This document shows, piece after piece, positions 58,439 to 64,000 of a stretch of 64,000 nt of DNA. How positions within the stretch are numbered: the stretch's first letter is position 1; every line of letters starts with the position of its first letter. The DNA is from Streptococcus mitis SK564 (GTDB lineage: Bacteria; Bacillota; Bacilli; Lactobacillales; Streptococcaceae). The stretch is from positions 24,436 through 88,435 of the forward strand of contig NZ_AEDU01000015.1 of the NCBI RefSeq assembly GCF_000148525.1, in the 5' to 3' direction. Under the pieces are notes generated by a model, which saw nothing but the letters and a program-made list of their open reading frames with translations, searched no databases and was not told the DNA's origin. Made by a program: the position numbers and the translations under genes.

Positions 58439-59218
58439 ATGGCTGAACAAGACTTAGCTATGCAAGTATTACAACAAGTGGTAAAACTACCTATTGTTAA
58501 GGTTGATCGTTCGAAATTTTTAGTGGATAAGTTTTCCAAAGAATTGGATCCACAGGACATTCCTACCTTATTAGAACAAGGTCCAACGTCTCTCTTATCT
58601 CAAGAAACCTTAGATAGAGTGGCTAATGCCTGCATTAGGGATAATGTTTTATTGGCGAGTGGAACCTCTGTTTTGGCAGGATTACCTGGAGGGATTGCTA
58701 TGGCAATTACCATTCCAGCTGATGTGGCTCAATTTTATGGTTTCTCTCTGAAATTGGCTCAAGAATTAGGTTATATTTATGGTTATGAGGATCTTTGGGC
58801 TTCACGCGAGGAGTTGAGTGAAGATGCTCAAAATACCCTCTTGCTTTATCTAGGCGTAATGTTGGGGGTGAATGGAACCGCTGCCTTGCTACGTGCTGGT
58901 GGTATAACAATTGCCAAACAGGTAATGAAAACAGTGCCTAATAAAGCTTTAACAAAGACGCTTTGGTATCCTATTTTGAAAAAAGTCTTAAAAATATTTG
59001 GTGTGAATCTTACCAAGGGAGGGCTGGCCAAAGGAATGGGGAAATTCATTCCTATCTTGGGTGGTATCATTTCAGGTGGTTTAACCTTTGCAACTATGAA
59101 ACCGATGGGTGAAAGCTTGCAGAAAGAATTGTCTAAACTAGTCAACTATAGTGAAGTTCAATATCAAGAAGATGTTGAAACAATCCGAAAAGAGGCTGAA
59201 ATAATCGAGGGTGAGTGA
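58439..59218 (+). CDS. EcsC-like family protein
   Basis: 259 aa. Gly/Ala-rich helices in the middle (SGTSVLAGLPGGIAMAITIPADVAQ) are the hallmark of EcsC-like proteins, with a further hydrophobic Gly-rich segment near residues 195-225. It probably associates with the membrane. Function unknown. It is the first of three genes. Confidence 0.72.
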   Translation: MAEQDLAMQVLQQVVKLPIVKVDRSKFLVDKFSKELDPQDIPTLLEQGPTSLLSQETLDRVANACIRDNVLLASGTSVLAGLPGGIAMAITIPADVAQFYGFSLKLAQELGYIYGYEDLWASREELSEDAQNTLLLYLGVMLGVNGTAALLRAGGITIAKQVMKTVPNKALTKTLWYPILKKVLKIFGVNLTKGGLAKGMGKFIPILGGIISGGLTFATMKPMGESLQKELSKLVNYSEVQYQEDVETIRKEAEIIEGE

Positions 59219-59219
59219 G

Positions 59220-59402
59220 ATGAATCCTATCAAAGCTTTTGCTAAAATTTATGGTAATTACTTTTTGACCATGCAAGGTGTAAAAGTAATGAAAACGATA
59301 AAGAAAGATGACCATGTCGTTGTCGGTTTTGGGAAACTCTTTATTGCAGACAAGCTAATGGATACGGCTCGTTGGCTCATCAAGCCAGAGGAGAGAGAAT
59401 GA
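59220..59402 (+). CDS. Small protein of the EcsC-like cluster
   Basis: 60 aa, weakly amphipathic with no clear membrane segment. ATG 59220 is 1 base after the previous stop, and its own stop overlaps the next start (ATGA). No family recognised. Confidence 0.65.
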   Translation: MNPIKAFAKIYGNYFLTMQGVKVMKTIKKDDHVVVGFGKLFIADKLMDTARWLIKPEERE

Positions 59403-59551
59403 AATTTTTCTGGGGCCTTCTTGCTATTCTTTTTATCAAACCAATTATTGGGATTGTGAAATTCTTTTGGATGATCATCTCTTTTGCAGTCCAATTGCTG
59501 TTTTACAAGCTATTATTTAAGATATTGGATTGGCTCTTTAAACTTATTTAG
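59399..59551 (+). CDS. 50-residue membrane peptide of the EcsC-like cluster
   Basis: 50 aa, almost wholly hydrophobic (KFFWGLLAILFIKPIIG, then two further aromatic-rich stretches). It overlaps the preceding gene by 4 bases, which argues it is translated. Codon choice is typical. Easily missed because of size. Function unknown. Confidence 0.65.
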   Translation: MKFFWGLLAILFIKPIIGIVKFFWMIISFAVQLLFYKLLFKILDWLFKLI

Positions 59552-59573
59552 ATGGTCATCCAAGTCGTGGAGA

Positions 59574-59603
59574 ACTAGCAAGTCTTGTACTGCTAGTTTT
59601 TTA
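59574..59603 (+). terminator. Terminator of the EcsC-like cluster
   Basis: ACTAGCA pairs with TGCTAGT, then TTTTT. Confidence 0.82.
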
Positions 59604-59616
59604 ATCTCTTTTCATA

Positions 59617-59625
59617 TGGTATAAT
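59617..59625 (+). promoter_or_regulatory. Extended -10 promoter of the DUF1858-DUF438 pair
   Basis: TGGTATAAT, 42 bases before the ATG. Confidence 0.65.
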
Positions 59626-59667
59626 ATAAGCAGTAAAATCATTTTAAAACATTCAGTGGAGGTCGTC

Positions 59668-59901
59668 ATGGACAATATCATCGATGTGTCAATTCCTGTT
59701 GCAGAAGTGGTGGACAAGTATCCAGAAGTCTTGGAAATTCTAGTGGAGCTAGGTTTTAAACCTCTTGCCAATCCCTTAATGCGCAATACAGTCGGTCGCA
59801 AGGTATCGCTCAAACAAGGTTCTAAGCTGGAAGGAACTCCTGTGGCCAAGATTGTCCGCACACTGGAAGCAAATGGCTACGAAGTGATTGGATTAGACTA
59901 A
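59668..59901 (+). CDS. DUF1858 domain protein
   Basis: 77 aa, a small helical domain found alone or with iron-sulfur and hemerythrin proteins. I use ATG 59668 behind GTGGAGG. It is directly coupled to the next gene (TAATG), and the two probably act together. Confidence 0.8.
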   Translation: MDNIIDVSIPVAEVVDKYPEVLEILVELGFKPLANPLMRNTVGRKVSLKQGSKLEGTPVAKIVRTLEANGYEVIGLD

Positions 59902-61235
59902 TGGCAGATGAACGGATTCATGTCCTGCGGGATATTTTGTTAGAATTGCACAATGGCGCCTCTCCTGAGTCGGTTCAGGAGCGCTTTGATGCGACCTTTA
60001 CAGGCGTTTCAGCCATTGAGATTTCCCTCATGGAGCACGAGCTGATGAACTCAGACTCAGGTGTCACCTTTGAAGATGTCATGGAACTCTGTGACGTTCA
60101 TGCCAATCTTTTTAAAAATGCTGTTAAGGGTGTCGAAGTTGCAGATACCGAGCACCCAGGTCACCCAGTTCGTGTCTTTAAGGATGAAAATCTAGCCCTC
60201 CGTGCGGCCTTGATTCGCATTCGTAGATTGTTAGATACCTATGAGTCTATGGAAGATGAAGAAATGCTTGCGGAGATGCGTAAGGGTTTGGTGCGTCAGA
60301 TGGGACTTGTGGGTCAATTTGACATCCACTACCAGCGTAAGGAAGAGCTCTTTTTCCCCATCATGGAGCGCTATGGTCACGATTCACCTCCAAAAGTTAT
60401 GTGGGGAGTGGATGACCAGATTAGGGAACTCTTTCAAACAGCTTTAGCGACAGCCAAGTCACTACCTGAAGTACCGATTTCTACTGTAAAAGAAGCTTTT
60501 GAAGCCTTTGCGGCAGAGTTTGAAAGTATGATTTTCAAGGAAGAGTCCATCCTTCTCATGATTCTCCTCGAGTCCTTTACTCAGGATGACTGGCTTCAGA
60601 TTGCAGAGGAGAGCGACGCCTATGGCTATGCTATCATCCGTCCGTCTGAGAAATGGGTTCCAGAACGCCAGAGTTTTGTTGAGGAAAAGATTGCAGAGGA
60701 GCCTATTCAGCTAGATACGGCAGAGGGACAAGTTCAGCAGGTTATCGATACGCCAGAAGGACAGTTTACCATTACCTTTACCCCTAAGGAAAAGAAAGCA
60801 GTGCTGGACCGTCATAGTCAACAGGCTTTTGGGAATGGCTATCTTTCAGTCGAGCAGGCTAATCTCATCCTCAATCACCTCCCTATGGAGATTACCTTTG
60901 TCAATAAAGACGACATTTTCCAGTATTACAATGACAATACGCCAGCTGATGAGATGATTTTCAAACGGACGCCGTCCCAAGTTGGGCGCAATGTTGAACT
61001 CTGTCATCCGCCTAAGTACTTGGACAAGGTCAAGACCATCATGAAGGGGCTTCGTGAGGGAAGCAAAGGCAAGTATGAAATGTGGTTCAAGTCTGAGTCG
61101 CGAGGTAAGTTTGTCCACATCACCTACGCTGCAGTGCACGATGAAGAGGGAGAATTCCAAGGTGTGCTAGAATACGTTCAGGATATCCAGCCCTACCGTG
61201 AGATTGACACGGACTATTTCCGTGGATTAGAATAA
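59901..61235 (+). CDS. DUF438/hemerythrin HHE and PAS domain protein
   Basis: 444 aa. DUF438 (about 10-75), a hemerythrin-like four-helix region (about 85-230) and a C-terminal PAS domain (about 310-425). Relatives bind diiron and sense O2 or NO; which here is unknown. Key residues include FDIHYQRKEELFFP with His and Glu. The DUF1858-DUF438 pairing recurs in Firmicutes. Confidence 0.86.
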   Translation: MADERIHVLRDILLELHNGASPESVQERFDATFTGVSAIEISLMEHELMNSDSGVTFEDVMELCDVHANLFKNAVKGVEVADTEHPGHPVRVFKDENLALRAALIRIRRLLDTYESMEDEEMLAEMRKGLVRQMGLVGQFDIHYQRKEELFFPIMERYGHDSPPKVMWGVDDQIRELFQTALATAKSLPEVPISTVKEAFEAFAAEFESMIFKEESILLMILLESFTQDDWLQIAEESDAYGYAIIRPSEKWVPERQSFVEEKIAEEPIQLDTAEGQVQQVIDTPEGQFTITFTPKEKKAVLDRHSQQAFGNGYLSVEQANLILNHLPMEITFVNKDDIFQYYNDNTPADEMIFKRTPSQVGRNVELCHPPKYLDKVKTIMKGLREGSKGKYEMWFKSESRGKFVHITYAAVHDEEGEFQGVLEYVQDIQPYREIDTDYFRGLE

Positions 61236-61244
61236 GGAGAAAAA

Positions 61245-61499
61245 ATGAGTTACGAACAAGAATTTATGAAGGAATTTGAAGCCTGGGTCAATACCCAAAT
61301 CATGATCAACGACATGGCGCATAAGGAAAGCCAAAAAGTCTACGAAGAAGACCAAGACGAGCGTGCCAAAGATGCCATAATTCGCTACGAAAGCCGCTTG
61401 GATGCTTATCAGTTCTTGCTTGGTAAGTTTGAAAACTTCAAGGCAGGTAAGGGATTCCATGATTTACCAGAGGGATTGTTTGGTGAGCGAAATTATTAA
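61245..61499 (+). CDS. DUF1912 family protein
   Basis: 84 aa, acidic, helical, no membrane segment. Common in streptococci as a single small gene. Role unknown. AAGGAG precedes the ATG. Confidence 0.78.
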   Translation: MSYEQEFMKEFEAWVNTQIMINDMAHKESQKVYEEDQDERAKDAIIRYESRLDAYQFLLGKFENFKAGKGFHDLPEGLFGERNY

Positions 61500-61512
61500 A
61501 CTAGAAAGATTC

Positions 61513-61541
61513 TTGATTTTTTACTAAAATCTTGATAGAAT
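61513..61541 (+). promoter_or_regulatory. Promoter of the HhH-motif gene
   Basis: TTGATT, 17 bp, TAGAAT. Confidence 0.65.
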
Positions 61542-61551
61542 ATTTATATTA

Positions 61552-61577
61552 AATCCTTGTCAGAGCAGGGGTTTTTT
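61552..61577 (+). terminator. Terminator-like hairpin upstream of the HhH gene
   Basis: AATCCTTGTC pairs partly with GCAGGGGTT and is followed by TTTTT. It lies downstream of the promoter at 61513, so it may attenuate that transcript, or end the DUF1912 transcript. Confidence 0.4.
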
Positions 61578-61594
61578 ATTGAAAGGATTTTATC

Positions 61595-61990
61595 ATGTCA
61601 AAGAAACTCAATCGTAAAAAACAATTACGAAATAGCCTCCGTCGCGCAGGTGCCTTTTCAAGTACTGTGACTAAGGTTGTAGAAGAGACAAAGAAAGTCG
61701 TGAAACGTGCAGAGCAGTCAGCAAGCCAAGCTGGTAAGGCTGTTTCTAAAAAAGTTGAACAAGCAGTCGAAGCTACCAAAGAACAAGCTCAAAAAGTAGC
61801 CAATTCTGTCGAAGATTTTGCAGCAAACTTGGGTGGACTTCCACTTGACCGTGCCAAAACTTTCTATGATGAAGGTATCAAGTCTGCTTCAGATTTCAAA
61901 AACTGGACTGAAAAAGAACTCCTTGCCTTGAAAGGAATCGGCCCAGCTACCATCAAGAAATTGAAAGAAAATGGCATCAAGTTCAAGTAA
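61595..61990 (+). CDS. Small protein with a helix-hairpin-helix C-terminus
   Basis: 131 aa. A basic N-terminus and an Ala/Lys/Glu helical middle (about 20-85) are followed by a helix-hairpin-helix motif (LLALKGIGPATIKKLKENG, about residues 108-126). This fold binds DNA without sequence preference. Partner unknown. Confidence 0.72.
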   Translation: MSKKLNRKKQLRNSLRRAGAFSSTVTKVVEETKKVVKRAEQSASQAGKAVSKKVEQAVEATKEQAQKVANSVEDFAANLGGLPLDRAKTFYDEGIKSASDFKNWTEKELLALKGIGPATIKKLKENGIKFK

Positions 61991-62004
61991 TATTTCTTGT
62001 GCCT

Positions 62005-62032
62005 TGCATTTCCGAAAAAATCTTGCTACAAT
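62005..62032 (+). promoter_or_regulatory. Promoter of the T-box leader
   Basis: TTGCAT, 16 bp, TGC-TACAAT. Confidence 0.7.
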
Positions 62033-62038
62033 AGAGCC

Positions 62039-62202
62039 ATTAGAGGTGTTTTGAATCCCACATTTTACAGAAAGTGGCGGCGCTGAGAAGTCCACAAATG
62101 TGTCAAAACTAGTTGCTAATGGGTGAAAAATTGAAATAAAAGTGTCTTTTTGTTTTAAAGACGAGAGTTGCGGGCGCTGCCCGAAATTGGGTGGTACCGC
62201 GG
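62039..62202 (+). promoter_or_regulatory. T-box leader, specifier consistent with valine
   Basis: Stem I is closed by ATTAG (62039-62043) with CTAAT (62116-62120), then GTTTTGA with TCAAAAC (62103-62109). The 3' side of the specifier loop reads TAGTTG, giving GUU (Val) at 62112-62114 followed by a purine. The T-box sequence GGGTGGTACCGCGG is at 62189-62202. Uncharged tRNA binding here would prevent the terminator that follows. Confidence 0.88.
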
Positions 62203-62215
62203 ATAAATACATTCG

Positions 62216-62245
62216 TCCCTGTCATGTAGATGGCAGGGATTTTCT
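62216..62245 (+). terminator. T-box terminator
   Basis: TCCCTGTCAT pairs with ATGGCAGGGA, then TTTTCTTTT. Confidence 0.88.
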
Positions 62246-62272
62246 TTTGCGTCTTAGTAAAAGGAGGTTGTT

Positions 62273-62851
62273 ATGAAGCAATCTTTTAAAACAAGTAAAC
62301 TCTACTATGGCTTTCCTATCTTCATTTTGGGGTATCAGGACCAGAATTTTGGACACAATATAACGACTTGCAGCTCATCTTATAGTCTGGGAGATTGGCT
62401 AGTTATCGGTGTTGGTTCTGAGGAAAATGCGGCTGAGCAGATTAAGCATTATCAACAGTTCACCGTGAATATCCCTGATGAAAATCTCATGCTCGAGATG
62501 GAGCAGGCTGGTTTTATCAGTCATCGAGAGAAATTGAAACACCTGGGGCTAGACTACGAGATTTCTGAACAGACTCATGCTCCGATTTTGGAATCTTGTC
62601 CAGTTGTTTTGGATTGCCAAGTAGATCGGATTGTCGAAGAAGATGAAATCTGCCACATCTTTGCTAAGATTCTGGATCGACTGGCTAATCCTGAACTTTT
62701 GGATGATAAGGGACATTTTAAAAATGACCGTTTTTCGCCGACTTACTTTATGGGGGACGGTCACCAGCGCGTTTATCGCTATTTAGATAACCGTGTTGAC
62801 CCTATGGGGAGCTTCATAAAGAAAGCGAGGAAGAAGGATGACAAGAGCTGA
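62273..62851 (+). CDS. Flavin reductase-like family protein
   Basis: 192 aa, split-barrel fold resembling FMN-binding flavin reductases (YGFPIFILGYQDQ, ITTCSSSYSLGDWL). Substrate unknown. It is the first gene behind the T-box. It overlaps the next gene by 14 bases. Confidence 0.7.
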   Translation: MKQSFKTSKLYYGFPIFILGYQDQNFGHNITTCSSSYSLGDWLVIGVGSEENAAEQIKHYQQFTVNIPDENLMLEMEQAGFISHREKLKHLGLDYEISEQTHAPILESCPVVLDCQVDRIVEEDEICHIFAKILDRLANPELLDDKGHFKNDRFSPTYFMGDGHQRVYRYLDNRVDPMGSFIKKARKKDDKS

Positions 62852-63398
62852 GTTGCCAGATAAAATCGAAACAGAACGTCTCGTTTTACGAGTCCGCACA
62901 GTGGCGGATGCTGAGGATATCTTTGATTATGCTAGTCGTCCAGAAGTTTCTTACCCAGCAGGTTTTCCACCTGTCAAGACCTTGGAAGATGAGATTTATT
63001 ATCTGGAGCATATCCTTCCTGAACGTAATAAAAAGGAGAATCTCCCAGCTGGCTATGGGATTGTCGTCAAAGGAACCGATAAAGTCATTGGTTCTGTTGA
63101 CTTCAATCACCGTCACGAAGATGATGTACTGGAGATTGGCTACACCTTGCACCCAGACTATTGGGGACGCGGTTATGTGCCAGAAGCAGCGCGTGCCTTG
63201 ATTGATCTGGCTTTTAAAGAATTGAATCTACATAAAATTGAATTGTCTTGCTTTGGATATAACCTTCAAAGTCAACGAGTCGCGGAAAAGCTTGGCTTTA
63301 CCCTCGAAGCTCGCATAAGAGACCGCAAAGATGCCCAAGGAAATCGCTGTGATGATTTGAGATATGGCTTGCTGAGGAGTGAGTGGGAGGTGATTTGA
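62838..63398 (+). CDS. GNAT family N-acetyltransferase
   Basis: 186 aa, RimJ/RimL-type acetyltransferase: ETERLVLRVRT start, then GYTLHPDYWGRGYVPEA as the acetyl-CoA motif A. Substrate unknown. Confidence 0.88.
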   Translation: MTRAELPDKIETERLVLRVRTVADAEDIFDYASRPEVSYPAGFPPVKTLEDEIYYLEHILPERNKKENLPAGYGIVVKGTDKVIGSVDFNHRHEDDVLEIGYTLHPDYWGRGYVPEAARALIDLAFKELNLHKIELSCFGYNLQSQRVAEKLGFTLEARIRDRKDAQGNRCDDLRYGLLRSEWEVI

Positions 63399-63976
63399 TG
63401 CATCTTTTCATAATTGGGGCTCCGGCTTCTGGAAAAATGACGATTGGTCAAGAGTTATCTCGACTGACAGATGCTACCCTCTTTTATAACCATCAAGCCA
63501 TCGATTTTGCATTAGGAATCTATCAGGACTTTACAGAGGAAATGTGGGAATTTGTTCGTGGAATTACCTTTTCTTTCCTTGGAACAAGTGCAAGAAATCA
63601 GCGATCAGTAATTTTAACTGACGTAATTGATTTTTCAAATCAGTACCAGCTGCTGTATTTGCAGCAAATTCAGGATTTATTGGATAACTTTCATCAAGAG
63701 ATTCTTTTTGTGGAGTTGGAAACAAGTCTTGAAGAGCGTTTACGTCGAAATCGAACGGAGAACCGGTTGAAGCACAAGCCCTTGAAACGGCATATTGAGA
63801 TATCTGAAAGAGAAATTTTAGAGACCACTGAAACCCTTCAATTAAATTCCCAACATCAACCCAATGAGTTGCACCACTACTTTAAAATAAATAATACGAA
63901 TCTGTCTGCAGAAGAGGTTGCTAAGCAGATTCAAGATAAAATGAATACAATAGAGAAAGGACAATCACATGTCTAA
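63398..63976 (+). CDS. P-loop kinase-like protein
   Basis: 192 aa with a Walker A IIGAPASGKMTIG near the N-terminus and a lid-like RRNRTENR segment. It resembles small shikimate/adenylate kinase-fold proteins; substrate unknown. I start at ATG 63398, which shares one base with the preceding stop and has GGGAGG ahead. Confidence 0.75.
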   Translation: MHLFIIGAPASGKMTIGQELSRLTDATLFYNHQAIDFALGIYQDFTEEMWEFVRGITFSFLGTSARNQRSVILTDVIDFSNQYQLLYLQQIQDLLDNFHQEILFVELETSLEERLRRNRTENRLKHKPLKRHIEISEREILETTETLQLNSQHQPNELHHYFKINNTNLSAEEVAKQIQDKMNTIEKGQSHV

Positions 63977-64000
63977 AGAACTTCATGAAGATGTTCTCAA
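63969..64000 (+). CDS. Start of the next gene (cut off by the window)
   Basis: ATG 63969 follows GAAAGGACAATC and reads MSKELHEDVL. It overlaps the previous gene by 8 bases. Too short to identify. Streptococcal ValS, as I remember, begins differently (MSKELSPKY), so this is probably another gene, with valS possibly further on. Confidence 0.6.
   Translation, partial: MSKELHEDVL

Overview
The window is a chromosomal segment of a mitis-group streptococcus (Streptococcus pneumoniae / pseudopneumoniae / mitis). Supporting this are BOX and RUP repeats in several intergenic gaps, the pneumococcal-type EndA nuclease, the complete amiACDEF operon, the piu iron-uptake operon, ccrZ-trmB, and a blp bacteriocin-regulation locus. 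The gene order matches blocks I remember from S. pneumoniae, but they are joined differently, so a relative such as S. mitis or S. pseudopneumoniae is as likely as the pneumococcus.

Layout. 1-2.4 kb: the 3' end of endA, a CNNM/CBS membrane protein and tRNA-Cys. 2.5-9.1 kb: the oligopeptide ABC transporter amiA-amiC-amiD-amiE-amiF. 9.1-17 kb is an accessory block: RUP and BOX repeats, malolactic regulator mleR, an XRE regulator with a perfect inverted-repeat operator, malolactic enzyme mleS, a transposase scrap, a Phe/Tyr-rich leader peptide with attenuator in front of trpXYZ, and the 3' stump of a trehalose-6-phosphate hydrolase gene. 17-23.3 kb: yneF, murI, an rdgB fusion, yfcE, cbpB, a xerD-like gene, scpA, scpB, rluB and yidD, tightly packed and overlapping. 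23.3-28.2 kb (minus strand): piuBCDA and galE. 28.5-29.9 kb: pepA and a bacteriocin-immunity gene. 30-36 kb: a Na/Pi transporter, pgk with a divergent pgk 3' relic, a FUSC-like membrane gene, glnR and glnA. 36-42 kb: the HrcA heat-shock regulon hrcA-grpE-dnaK-(DJ-1)-dnaJ with two CIRCE operators and gaps rich in hairpins. 42-45 kb: a small YtxH-like gene, hit and ecsAB.

44.7-50.9 kb is a reduced blp locus. blpT, blpR, blpH and a string of small membrane and CPBP (Abi) immunity-like genes are present, but I see no pheromone gene, no BlpAB exporter and no bacteriocin precursor. Two promoters in it share the same architecture (direct repeats 21 bp apart, then 30 bp to the -10), which I read as BlpR-dependent promoters. 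51-58.3 kb: ccrZ-trmB and the nusA-infB operon (rimP, nusA, ylxR, ylxQ, infB, rbfA). 58.4-64 kb: an EcsC-like three-gene cluster, DUF1858/DUF438, small genes, and a T-box leader with a valine-type specifier before a flavin-reductase-like gene, a GNAT gene and a P-loop gene.

Most of the window is housekeeping. The parts that look new or little described are the Phe/Tyr leader-peptide attenuator on trpXYZ, the reduced blp locus with its two matched promoters, the structured repeat with a swapped hairpin stem (37.8 and 57.7 kb), the synonymous-only pgk relic split by a BOX element, and the 113-bp-spaced direct repeats before dnaJ.
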